The translations under genes were made by a program, and so were the position numbers. Shown one piece after another: positions 35,082-45,600 of a stretch of DNA of 64,000 nucleotides. The first letter of the stretch is position 1. Each line of letters begins with the position of its first letter. Source of the DNA: Crocodylus rhombifer (lineage: Eukaryota > Chordata > Crocodylia > Crocodylidae); assembly GCA_038503035.1 (NCBI GenBank), contig JAVSML010000028.1, positions 441,464-505,463 of the forward strand. Direction: 5' to 3'. Under the pieces are notes generated by a model. It ran no database searches. It had not been told where the DNA came from and was given only the letters and a program-made list of their open reading frames with translations.

Positions 35082-35260
35082 CTACAGATTGTTCAGGAAG
35101 CCAGGGACAGAGAGAAGTCAGGGTCTCAAAGAATGAGGCTTTTTCTTTGTGAAGCCACACCAGGGCTGACTTCAAGGGGCCCTTCAGGAGGGGGAGACTG
35201 AATAAGGTTTCTTTACAGTGAGTCCTGAGGCAGTGAGTCCTCTGAAAGCGGCATGATCTG
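35082..35260 (-). repeat. Right arm of the inverted repeat
   Basis: This is the counterpart of 34485-34670. The loop between the arms (about 410 bp) has no recognisable feature. The arms differ by scattered substitutions and small indels, so the structure is old. Confidence 0.75.
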
Positions 35261-35265
35261 TGATT

Positions 35266-36080
35266 AACTTCCACCAGTCCCTGAAGCAGAGTTTACTGTA
35301 TCCTTTCATAGGCTTGATGGAATTGAACTTCCAGTTGTTCATAAGTCCATGAATCTTACAACTAATTTGAATGATCATGTTGGTTCCCTGCCCCCCAACC
35401 CAGCATCTCCTCTAGGGAAGTTAGTGAACTTTTTATGGTGAGTTTATGAGCATGGAGTCAATGTGGCATCCAGCTCTCCAAATTAAAGAGATATAAAGCT
35501 GTCATATTTACCATGTTGCTGCATGGGTGAGATATGGGCATTGTACAGAAGGCAGATCTGCTAGCTGTACCCTTCTCTGAGGCCATATGATGTGCTGATC
35601 AGTGGATAAATCCTGCATGCTGACTGCATGTTTGTTGAGGCATTAATAAGACTGCTGCAATGGCCTGGACACATGGTTTAGACTGCGTGAGCATGCAAAC
35701 AACTCCTCAGTAGTGAAGCAAAGCATGGGAACGGGATGTGAGGAGCTTAAAGGGCACCCTGAAGGCACATTTCATGGAGTACAACCTGTTGCATAATTCT
35801 TTTTTGAGCTCTTAGCTCCAAATTATACAGCAAAGAAAAAGCAAGTTAAAGTGAAACACTGGCTCTTTTTAATAGCCTTTGGGATGGAAAAGCATGCAAG
35901 ATGAAGGACATGTCAGTGGCAGCAACAGCATTGGGCCCATCCATTCAGTGGTGCTGCTAATTTTGGCATTAGGTGTTTTTTATGGCCAGGTTTCTAGAGT
36001 CATCTGTCAACTCATGAAATTTTAACTACCCCCATTTCAGCACTGTTCTCTACCACTATGCCAAAGCACTGATGAATATA
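35266..36080. other. Non-genic sequence
   Basis: Nothing is recognised. Confidence 0.45.
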
Positions 36081-36350
36081 GAATCATAGAAAATTGGGGT
36101 TGGAAGGGACCCCAGGAGGTCATCTTGTCCAACCACCTGCTCAAAGCAGGGCCATTCCCAGCTAGATCATCCCAGCCAGGGGTTTGTTGAGCCAGGCCTT
36201 AAAAACCTCCAAGTATGGAGATTCCACCACCGCTCTGGGTGACCTGTTCCACTGCTTCACCATCCTCCTAGTGAGAGAATTTTTCCTGATATCCAACCTA
36301 AACCTCCCTTGCTCCAACTTGAGACCATTAGTGTTTGTTCTGTCATATCA
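36081..36350 (-). mobile_element. CR1 LINE 3' end, minus strand
   Basis: The plus strand reads as the reverse complement of a CR1 tail: GAATCATAGAAAATTGGGG, GGAAGGGACCCCAGGAGGTC and CCAACCACCTGCTCAAAGC. It then runs upstream through the 3' UTR to the start of the non-coding tail. It is 5'-truncated. Confidence 0.94.
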
Positions 36351-37552
36351 CCAACAGAACTATGTTACTTGTCCAATGAGCCAATAGTGTGCCCTTGTTG
36401 CCAAGAAGGCTAATTCATAGATTCATAGATGTTAGGGTCAGAAGGGACTTCAAAGGATCATCGAGTTCGACCCCTCTGCCAGTGGCAGGAAAAAGTGCTG
36501 GGGCAATGTGACCCCAGCCAGGTGTTTGTCCAGTCTCCTCTTGAAGACCCCCAAGGTAGGGGAGAGCATCACCTCTCTTTGGAAGCCCATTCCAGATTCT
36601 GGCAATCCTAACTGTGAAGAAATTCTTTCTGTTGTTCAACCTAATCTGCTCTCTATTAGCTTGTGGCCATCGTTTCTGGTTATTCCAAGAGGTGCTCTGG
36701 TAAACAGAGCATCTCTTATTCCCTGCTGCCCCCCACCCCTTCAGTGAATTTGTGTACTGCCACACGATCCCCCCTCAGTCTTCTCTTATGGAGGCTGAAA
36801 AGGTCCAGGTCCCTCAGCCTTTCCTCATAAGGCCTTCCCTGCAGGCCTCTAACCATATGAGTGGCCCTCCTCTGGAACCTCTCAAGGTTCTCCACATCCT
36901 TCTTGAATTGCAGTGCCCAGAACTGAATGCAGTACTCTAGCTGCAGCCTGACCAGTGCCGCATAGAGGCATACTGGGTTGTATTAGTAAGAGCATTGCCA
37001 GCAGATTGAGGGAAGAGATTATTCTGCTGTATTCAGCACTGGTAAGGCCATATCTGGAGTACTGTGTTCAGTTTTAAGCCCCCCACTACAAAAAGGATGT
37101 GGACAAATTGGAGACAATCCAGTGGAGGGCAACAAACATTCTGAGGGGCCTGGGGCATAAATTTATGAGAAACTGGGCTTATTTAGTCTGGAATAGAGAG
37201 AGATTGAGGTGGGGATTTGATAGCCTTTAACTACCTGAAGGGGGGTTACAAAGAAGATGGAGCTAGACTGTTCTCAGTGGTGGAGATGACAGAACAAGGA
37301 GCAATGGTCTCAAGTTGCAACAAGGGAAGTTTAGGTTGTATATTAGGAGGAATTTTCTCACTAAGAGGGTGGTGAAGCACTGGAACAGGTTACCACAAGA
37401 GATGGTGGAATCTCCATCCTTGGAGGTTTTTAAGACCTGACTAGATAAAGCTTTTCCTGGGCTGATCTAGTTGGGCATAGTCCTGTTTTGAGTAGGCGGT
37501 TGGACTAGATGACTTCCTAAGGTCCCTTTAAACCCTCATTTTCTATGATTAT
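36351..37552 (+). mobile_element. CR1 LINE, plus strand, split by another CR1
   Basis: A CR1 segment ending GCCAAGAAGGCTAAT (36397-36411) continues at 36966 with GGCATACTGGGTTG and AGAGCATTGCCAGCAGATTG. It then runs through the ORF2 C-terminus and 3' UTR to TTTTCTATGATTATGTGA at 37552. The interruption, 36412-36965, is a separate minus-strand CR1. The joined sequence would follow the usual CR1 order without gap, which supports nesting rather than two independent copies. The left boundary is approximate. Confidence 0.82.
36412..36965 (-). mobile_element. CR1 LINE 3' end inserted into another CR1
   Basis: The plus strand starts ATTCATAGATTCATAG, the reversed CR1 terminal repeat. The minus strand carries the frame NNRKNFFTVRIARIWNGLPK (about 36590-36660), the CR1 ORF2 C-terminus of a different subfamily from its neighbours. 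The element stops at GCCGCATAGA, where the host CR1 resumes. Confidence 0.9.
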
Positions 37553-37565
37553 GTGATATTCTCAA

Positions 37566-37664
37566 ACTTGGCTGGGTTGATGTAGTTGGGGATGGCCCTG
37601 CTTTGAGCAGGTGGTTAGACTAGAAGACCTCCTGAGGTCCTTTCCAACCCTAATTTTCTATTAT
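37566..37664 (+). mobile_element. CR1 LINE, last ~100 bp only
   Basis: GTTGGGGATGGCCCTGCTTT, then GACCTCCTGAGGTCC and CCAACCCTAATTTTCTAT make up a CR1 tail placed just after the end of the preceding copy. It is either a very short insertion or a partial duplication. Confidence 0.9.
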
Positions 37665-40039
37665 TTTGTGTTGGAAGTGGTGGACACATACTGCTTCTTT
37701 TTGTGGCAAAGTAGGAGGGCATTTTCCTTCTCTTCTGGTCAAAGTGAACTCTCTTGCCTTTCACCAGATGTAATTCACTCACTATCCAGTCACCTTCTAA
37801 TGAAACCAATACAAAATAAGTCATCCTTTCTTGATTTCTATCACGAAACTCTTCTATTAAACTGTAAACACATCAGTTAAAGGGCACATTACAAAAACGG
37901 GTTCCCTTCCCTATAAGCACCTATTTGTATGACAAATATATTACTTTGTTAAAAACTGATGACTTTCAATATTGGGAATTGGGAACCAAGCCAGCACTTG
38001 TATTAACTCTCATGCTTCTTTATAATAGCACATAACTAAATAATAGAAGTCTGTACATAATCATGATCCAATTGCAATATGATTGGCATGTCAAAATGGA
38101 GTATGCCTTAGTAAAAAATTATCAGTCTTTTAAATAAGGAATTAAAGGTTCAAGATCTGCTCCCACAATTTTCAGAACAAAAAAATTATTGATTCCTTTT
38201 TAAAATATTGATTAGCAATCACATTTTATGTAATTAAAATGTAGAGTTGCAATGAAGTGCTCCCAGGAATTTCTAGTGTACACCTTGGGATTGTGACTAG
38301 AACTCACTATCTTAGAGAAATGATGGTCATGCATTAAAATTTGTGAAGACATATTGGTTTATTTAAAAGAAAAAAAAAATCAGGCTCTATATTAGGATGT
38401 CTCCATGCTAACTACTAAGGCCTGAATTGTTTTTTTAGGTTTGTTTGGTTTTTTTCCTTTTCTGCTGTGCTCAGGTTCAGTTACAACTATAGTCTCTGGA
38501 AATTCTTAGAGCTCAACCACTCAGGGCTTTATTATATGCTCACTTGAAATTGTTACAAAACATTGGAATGTAGTGTCCTATTAAGGTTATATGTGTTAGG
38601 AAATAACCCTTGTCTGAAAGGGAACAACTTTGCAGGGCTGGGTAGGAGGGCATTTAACATGTGCTAAATTGTGGCTGCTCATGTTTTAACTGCACTAAGT
38701 GTTAATCTGAATGGGTGACACAACCCTTAGTTACTCCCAGTGCTGTTTTATGCATGTGAATTGAATTCAGTGACCATTTTGAGACAAAATACAAACCTGG
38801 GGTGCAAAGTCCAAAGCCTAGGGCACTCAACTCAGCTGAGAAGTAGAAAGATGAAACAAAAGTGTCCACAAGCACCTACAGGTGTTGTGATTGTGGGGCC
38901 TATACCTGTAATGCCCCTCAATGGAAATTACTGGTTATAATCTTGCAGTGGGAACTTGTGCCATTTCAAGGAACTTTGTATTTCCTTAAGCCAATAGAAA
39001 AAAAAAAGAGACGTGAAAGATGGAATAAACCATCTGTTATTGATAGTGGGGAAGACTAAGTTGTATCCCCAGTAGTACAGGTAACACTAGTTCAACCCCA
39101 AACATAAAAGCTATAACAGTAAACAGTTCCAAAGAAGCTGTTAATTTCCCTTGAACATGAACTTTTTCCTTTACTTCTGCCACCTTATTAAGGTATTACA
39201 ATAGCTCCTACAGGGTTTCACATCATCTCCTGATATAGGACAATATTAGCTGCTATGAAAAGATACCACTGAGTGTGAGTCATAAATGGGAGTTTGATGG
39301 TAATGTAACAGAAATCCACAAATACACAAATCCTTAATTTTTTGACAACTACATGTTAATACTCTCAAATGCTAATAGAGTTCACAGGGTATTGGGTGTA
39401 CAATTTATATCTGCTCTCGCAAATTTCTTTAGCAATATTTTTCTTCTAACGCACCAACATTTCTACTACTGTGTGATCCACAGATAACTTTCAAGTATGT
39501 TTTTAAGTCTTATTAAGTGACATACCAGGAAATACAGTGATTGATATTTTACTGGCATCTTATTAACACTTGTTGCTTTTCATTGCAGTGGATATGCTCT
39601 TTGGTCAACAAGTCTAACATGAGAAATCATGAAATCCCATAGGAGTTGCTGTAGCACTTAAATAAAATGTCATAAAGTTCTAGTCTACTTGATGACATTT
39701 TTAGTAATTATATTTTCAAAGACCCTATAAGGTGATGTTAACATTTTGGACACATCGCTGTTTTACCCCATGTACCCATCAGTACTCATAGAGTAGTCCA
39801 GGTACAGCTGAGTCAGTGCTTGGATGAGGAGAGCTAGAAAGAGGGGTGATCAGGACCTTTTTTGTGTTTGTTGGAAACACATGCTAATTTTCCAAAGAGC
39901 AGATTATCCTGGCAACTCAGATAAGGGTATATGTAATGAACATCCACTGTTTTTAGTTGCATTGTGATACTGGTTTAGATTTAGTGGTAAATTATGCTCT
40001 CTCCTATTCATCTATGTTAATTTGTTAAAGGATTTTTTA
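37665..40039. other. AT-rich non-genic sequence
   Basis: No exon, RNA or repeat end is recognised over 2.4 kb. Reading frames are all below 90 codons and without signature. Confidence 0.45.
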
Positions 40040-40950
40040 AGGAGTGTGGCTGTGGTGCCTCCTGGTAACTATGTGGCTTCTGCCTGGCTCTGGCTGTACT
40101 GTAGCCCTCTCCTGATTTTTCATCCACCATGCCTTGGTCTTGTTGAGGATTAAGTAAGGGAGGCTGTGGGCTGTAGAGCAAGCCTTAGTCCATGCAAATC
40201 TCCACCAGGTCTCTCCTGGATCCCACTAATCTCTATTCAGCCCTCTGGTTTCGTAGGCCCTCTTGGCCAGTCCATGCCTCTGCAGGGCACCTGTAGCCTT
40301 AAGGGCTTGTTGTATGGCTCTGTCACCCCCTACACCACACCCCATGCCTCACTGATGTTATTGTACTGTCATTCAATCTGTAGGGGTCTTGGCCTTATTG
40401 GCCTCTTGCCCCTGTGCTCTTGCTTTTGCCCAGGCCTGAAGTACAGGACCTGGCTTCTATGCTTCAGCCTCCCTGACTGTGGGTCCCTGACCTTGTTAAT
40501 TTGTGGTGGTGGTCCCTCTTGGACCTTTGGCCGTGCTCCTGTGTCAGCAGAGATCTCTAGGGTCCCTGGCTATGATCCCTTCTGGATCTTTAGCTTCTCC
40601 TAGGCTCTGGCCCTGCCCTCAGGCCAGTTTAGATCTCCAGACTCTCTGGCTGAACTTGCTCCCCTGGACTTGGTCTCCTGCCATGCCCCCTCTCGCACCT
40701 TTGGCCCCTCCTGGGCTCTGGCCCTGATCCTGGGCCAGTTGGGACCACCAGACTCCTCTAACCTAGACAGTCTCTGTCTGATGCCCCCCACACCCCCACA
40801 GGCTACCAGCTCTTTGAGCAGACCTTGAGTCTGCCCCAGCAGGGCTCAAGGCTAAACTACCAGTGTAACTTTAAAACAAAACACCTATACCCTCTGACAG
40901 ACACCCAAACTCTCTCTGGGCTTAACATAAAATAAGGAACACTTGCCTGC

Positions 40951-41721
40951 TAGAGGTATGCGAAGTGGGCCACATTTGATTCAGATTTGGCCCCAATCAT
41001 GGACAGTGATTTGACTTGTTGATTCAGGTCACTGTTTCTGATTCAATTTGGCCAAATCCAAATCTGAAGATTTGATGCTGATTCAGAGAATCAGCGACTT
41101 GGACATAGACACAGCTTTAAAAGTTTTTTCCACATACCTCGAGGTACCAGCATGGCTTGTGAACACTGCAATGCTGGGGCAAATGGAGTGTCCCACAGGA
41201 GCGTGGGGGGGGTCCTCCACATGCTTGGCAGAGAACCTGGTCCACTTCCAGGTCTGCTGGGGAGTGTGCTGCCCCCCACCTCCCCAGCTCAGCAATTGGC
41301 GGTCGGCTGCAGGGGGACCCCGGGTGCCCCCCCAGGCCCAGGAGGCACCGGTTACCAAGCCAAGAGGGGAACGGGGGGGGGCCCTGTGCACTCCCCGGCA
41401 GACACAGAAGTGGACTGGAAGTGCTTCTGGCCTCTTCCGGGTCTGCTGCTGAGTGCACTGGGGAGCCCCTAGCACTCCTGTGGGATGCTCCACCCCCCCA
41501 CCATTGTAGCATTCACGAGCCACCTGGTACCTTGAGGTATGTAGAAAAAAATTTTAAAGCTGTGTCTGTGTCCAAATCTTTCCAAATCTCTCTGAATCAA
41601 TTCATAGGTTCTGATTCAATCTAGAGAGATTAAAGGGTCCTCTGATTCAATTCATATTTGGAGATTCAACCACCAAATCTCCACTGAATCAAATCAGGGA
41701 CCGAAGCTTTGCACATGCCTA
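40951..41721. mobile_element. Foldback hAT-type transposon, copy C of the TAG..TGTG family
   Basis: The element begins TAGAGGTATGCGAAG and ends GAAGCTTTGCACATGCCTA. The flanks are TTGCCTGC (40943-40950) and CTGCCTGC (41722-41729), 7 of 8 matching. The interior is a hairpin: CATACCTCGAGGTACC at 41133-41148 pairs with GGTACCTTGAGGTATG at 41526-41541 (15 of 16), and pairing continues outward on both sides. The right half closely resembles copy A (11415-11902), including CCAGAAGTGG-type core and TTAAAGGGTCCTCTGATTC. The hairpin explains why long frames appear at the same place on both strands; they are not genes. Confidence 0.86.
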
Positions 41722-41789
41722 CTGCCTGCACAAGCAAGCCTTTCTCTCTGCCTTAGCCAGCTTTCTCCTAATCCCAGGCCTGCAGAGTC

Positions 41790-41797
41790 ACTTACCT
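41790..41797 (-). promoter_or_regulatory. Consensus splice-donor site inside the minus-strand LTR
   Basis: On the minus strand the sequence is AGGTAAGT, a full consensus donor, about 50 bp downstream of the TATA-like box at 41848. A promoter plus a first-exon donor is a layout that could drive a chimeric transcript on the minus strand. Activity is unknown. Confidence 0.4.
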
Positions 41798-41847
41798 AGT
41801 TTCACTGTCCATTCCGGAACTTTGCTGCTCTGCTGCCTTAAGCTCCT

Positions 41848-41857
41848 CTTTTTATAG
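41848..41857 (-). promoter_or_regulatory. TATA-like box of the minus-strand LTR
   Basis: The minus strand reads CTATAAAAAG, about 155 bp from the LTR start. It is preceded by an ATTGG box and a second TATA-like word near 41896. Confidence 0.5.
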
Positions 41858-42017
41858 TTTTCAAGACTAGAGCCTGACCAGCAAGGTCTTGGGCTTATAT
41901 AGCTGCAGCCAATGACTCTTCAATCAATACCCTCACCCCCTCGCCACTTACAAGCTGCCTTTCAGGCTGCTTCCTCTCTTAATGGGGCAGGCACACCATA
42001 GGCCATGCTACAAGGAT

Positions 42018-42652
42018 AAAATAACCATTTTTTACTTTTCCAGGTAAAGGTCGATGCCCAGTATTATACATCTGATATAATGGTTTGCAAGTATGTTAGC
42101 TGATTCCTACAGAAGTATGGGTCTCACAGCAGAAAGTCGTCTAAAAGACAAGTGCTTGGATGGAAATTTTGGCCCAGATAATCATCTCCTCTAAAGAAAC
42201 CTCTGATGGAAGACACTGAGGGAAGAATTATCCAAGACTTTTTATAGCTATGTCCCAATATTTTCCTCTCAGGGAGGAGGAATAATTCCTGAAGATGTGC
42301 CAGTAGACTAGTGACATCCATTGAGAGGGCTTGTGACCCCTACCACAAGATCTGGCCCCACCAAATCCCTCCATACTCAACTCCTTAGGAGAATAGTACT
42401 AATATTGCTGAACTACTATGGCTGCTTTTTGTTCTGAAAATTTCCATGGTGAAACTAAACAGAAAAGATAATCTATTCCCAGGCTCTGCTACAGAACTAT
42501 GTTAAGCATTTGCTGTGGCACCACAGGAAATTATATGCTAAGATAAAAAAGATGAGGATTAATATATTAAAAAAAGGAAAACAGGACAGGAAGATAGCAG
42601 TGGGCTGTGCTGCAAGAGGAACTGTTGGGCTGGAGGGTGCTCATTAATTCAA
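42018..42652. other. AT-rich non-genic sequence
   Basis: No gene or repeat is recognised in this spacer between the LTR-like element and the large hAT-like interval. Confidence 0.45.
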
Positions 42653-42927
42653 TTCAAGTATAGGGTCACCATACATTCGGGTGTTTCTGGACCCCTCCTC
42701 TTTTTGGATCCTCTGATCTCCCTCTGGGTGGGGTTTTTTAAATATGATCAAATGTCCTGGATTTTGGCCAGCTGAGCTTTGAAATTTATTCTAGCTTACG
42801 CTAGCAAGGGGCTGGGGGAGTGCGATTGGAGGTAGGGCGCACAAACATGTGGCCGGCATGCAACCAGGCAGGGTGGTGGGAGCAATGCCGGCAGCTGGGT
42901 GAAGTTAAGTCTGTGGGAGCGGGGGTG

Positions 42928-43998
42928 GATGAGAATAGGATGGGTTTCAATATGGAGAAGTGCACCTTGCACCTGGGAAGGAAGAACCAGCAGTATACCA
43001 GCAGGATTCAGCCTGGAGGAATGTGGGCAGTGGGGTTCCGCAGGGCTCCATCCTCGGGTCCACACTGTTCAACATCTTCATCAGCGACTTGGACGATGGG
43101 GTAAAAAGCACCCTGTTCAAATTTGCTGGTGACACTAAGATGTGGGGGGATGTGGGCACTCTAGAAGGGAGCAATAGGCTACAATCGGACCTGGACAGGT
43201 TACAAGGGTGGGCGGATAAGAACAGGATGGGATTCAACACTGACAAGTGCAAAGTGATGCACCTGGGGAGGAACAACTGGCACCATACCTACCGGTTGGG
43301 GAACTCCCCTCTTGTCAGTACAGAGGCAGAAAAGAATCTTGGAGTCATCATTGACTCCAAGACGAACATGGGTCAGCAGTGTGGGGATGCAGTCAGGAAG
43401 TCCAACCGCACCTTGTCATGCATCCACAGATGCATCTCGAGCAGGTCCAAGGAGGTGATCCCCTCTATGCGGCACTGGTCAGGCCGCAGCTGGAGGCCAT
43501 CCAGTTCTGGGCACCACACTTCAAGAGGGATGTGGACAACATGGAGAAGGTCCAGAGGTGGGCCACTCGTATGATCAGGGGGCAGCAGGGCAGGCCTTAT
43601 GAGGAGAGGCTACAGGACCTGAACCTGTTCCGCCTCCACAAGAGAAGGCTGAGGGGGGATCTAGTGGCCTGTTACAAACTAGTCAGGGGGGATCAGCAGG
43701 CATTGGGGAAGTCCCTGTTCCCCCGAGCACTCTCAGGAGTGACCAGGAATAATGGTCACTAGCTGACAGAGGGCAGGTTTAGGCTAGACATCAGGAGGCA
43801 CTACTTCACGGTCAGGGCGGCTAGGATCTGGAACCAACTTCCAAGAGAAGTGGTGCCGGCCCCTACCCTGGGGGTCTTTAAGAGGAGGTTAGATGAACAC
43901 CTTGCTGGGGTTGTTTGACCCCAGCAATCTTTCTTGCCATGGCAGGGGGTTGGACTAGATGATCTACTCAGGTCCCTTCCGACCCTAGAAACTATGAA
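42928..43998 (+). mobile_element. CR1 LINE: reverse transcriptase C-terminal half and 3' UTR, with internal rearrangement
   Basis: A 60-bp piece encoding DENRMGFNMEKC and LHLGRKNQQYT (42928-42995) is followed by an upstream part of the same domain. That part gives SGVPQGSILGSTLFNIFISD (motif B), then LFKFAGDTKMWG, then DKNRMGFNTDKCKVMHLGR and NLGVIIDSK. The order shows a partial duplication or recombination. The catalytic F-A-D-D reads FAGD (about 43124-43135), an Asp-to-Gly change. Frames shift near 43500, where a second frame continues with FWAPHFKRDVDNMEKVQRWA and PYEERLQDLNLFRLHKRRL. The 3' end has GGTTGGACTAGATGATCTAC and TTCCGACCCTAGAAACTATG. Confidence 0.93.
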
Positions 43999-44304
43999 AC
44001 TGTACCTACAGGCTGGGGAACTCCCTTCTCATCAGCATAGAATAGGATCTTGGAATCACTACTGATTCCAAGATGAACATGGGCCACCAATGTGGGGATG
44101 TGGTCAGAAAAGGTATCTGCACTTTGTCATGCATTCATAGATGCATCACGAGCAGGTTCAAGGAGGTGATCCTCCTCCTCTATGCAACATTGGTCAGGCC
44201 ACAGTGGTAGTACTGCATCCAGTTCTGGGCTCCGCACTTCAGGAGGGGATGTGGACAGCATCGAGAGGGTCCAGAGGGACACTTGCATGATTAGGGGGCA
44301 GCAT
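43999..44304 (+). mobile_element. CR1 LINE internal fragment, plus strand
   Basis: The sequence parallels 43293-43590 of the preceding copy: GGCTGGGGAACTCCC, GATCTTGGAATCAC, GATGAACATGGGCC and CATGATTAGGGGGCAGCA. It is then cut and joined to minus-strand CR1 at 44305. It has several frameshifts. It is either a tandem partial copy or part of the neighbouring inverted CR1, rearranged on integration. Confidence 0.88.
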
Positions 44305-44686
44305 GTAACCTGTCGAAATCTAGTTGTAGACCGTGCTCACTTCTCCCCACATCTTAGTGTCATCTGCAAACTTGAACAAGGTGCTTTTCACCCCCTCGTC
44401 CAAGTCGCCAATGAAGATATTGAACAGTGGGGGCCCAAGGACCAAGCCCTGGGGGACCCCACTGTCCACATCCCTCCAGGTCGAAAATGACCTGTCCACC
44501 ACCACTCTCTGGGTGCGGCCCTCCAACCAATTTGCGACCCATCTGACTATGTAGGTATCGACACCACAGACGCCTAATTTTTTAAAGAGGATAGGGTGAA
44601 AGACAGTGTCGAAGGCCTTCCTAAAGTCCAGGAAGACTATGTCCACCGTGACATCTGCGTCCAAGGCTTTTGTGACCTGGTCATAG
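44305..44686 (-). mobile_element. CR1 LINE reverse transcriptase (downstream half of a split copy)
   Basis: The minus strand reads [20 protein letters not shown], then FRKAFDTV (motif A), [20 protein letters not shown] (motif B) and [12 protein letters not shown] (motif C with both Asp intact). It is one open frame of 130 codons. Its first residues directly continue the last CR1 residues at 46528 (SCQTNLVAFY), showing that the two pieces were one CR1 before the insertion at 44687-46527. It stops after the equivalent of the D(L/F)DRL segment, where plus-strand CR1 begins. Confidence 0.93.
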
Positions 44687-45575
44687 TGTAGCAAAACCCT
44701 CCCCTTTCCCAACCATTTCTCACTTTTTCTTTCCCTCTCTATTCTCTATAGATAAGTGTAAGTGAGCGAAGACATAGGATAAGCTTCAGCATTTTATTTT
44801 GGTAGCAAGTTGTAGTTGTTTTGTTTTTCCTCCTTCTTTATATTGTATAATTATTATGTTTATATTGATTTTTACTGTTCTATATTATTATTTTACTGGT
44901 ACTATATGATTTAGGCCTATATATGTAAGTTAGCATAAGTCATGTCAAGTTTTCATTTTGTTTGTCAAGTCTCCATCCTGTCCCCAGGACTGGTTGTGTA
45001 ACCCATGACTCACACCTACCCCTCCTATGTAACTTGGTTCCTGAATGAATGGGGATGAATGAGGGTGCTTGAGAGACAATGGCAGTAGGTCTAAAAATAG
45101 CTTCCTCTGAATGACCAAACCATCAACACGAATACCTGGATCAATGACCCAGCCCTTGGAACCACCCTCAGCATTCAAGAAACAAAGGATGAGGCAACCC
45201 ACCATTGTGCCAAGGCTGCACATGCTCAGTATGAACACTTGGAACCCTCTGGAAGAGAACTGACCTTGCCTGGACAGGCCCTCCCATAGGAGATCAGACG
45301 TAGTCTGCCCCATAAAAGGGGTAGTGAAGACTGACTTCTTGGGACGCCCTCTCCATCTGGACCAGCACCATGCCACATCACCTATTCACCCAGAGGCCCG
45401 GCTGGTGACCCCACTCTGAACAACACCTACTGAACAAAGACCCCTTTCCAGCCTGGATAGGTAGCTATCACCCCCCATCCTCTCTTCAACCAAGGACTTG
45501 GACTCTGTTTCTCTTCTCTGCCTGGGCTCCAACCCTTCCACTGAGCCTCTTTCTCATGCTGCCATTGTGAGTGCT

Positions 45576-45600
45576 TGTGTGTGTGTGTGTGTGTGTGTGT
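45576..45600 (+). repeat. (TG)n microsatellite
   Basis: About twelve TG units lie within the LTR-like insertion. Confidence 0.95.

Larger units (their letters stand above)
40045..42012 (-). mobile_element. Probable solo LTR, minus orientation, containing a hAT insertion
   Basis: Read on the minus strand, the element starts TGTAGCATGGCC (42012) and ends GCACCACAGCCACA (40045), TG...CA with 5 of 6 complementary terminal bases. The flanks are AGGAG (40040-40044) and AGGAT (42013-42017), 4 of 5 alike. In minus orientation there are an ATTGG box (41909-41913), two TATA-like words (TATATAAG near 41896; CTATAAAAAG at 41848-41857) and a consensus splice donor AGGTAAGT (41790-41797). Bases 40951-41721 are a later hAT copy with its own 8-bp duplication, so the original element was about 1.19 kb. 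It shares the TGTAGC start with the LTR at 16000. I found no AATAAA near the 3' end, which lowers confidence. Confidence 0.62.

Noticed and set aside
41048..41523. Overlapping frames of 130-146 codons on both strands
   Set aside because: They are produced by the hairpin structure of hAT copy C.
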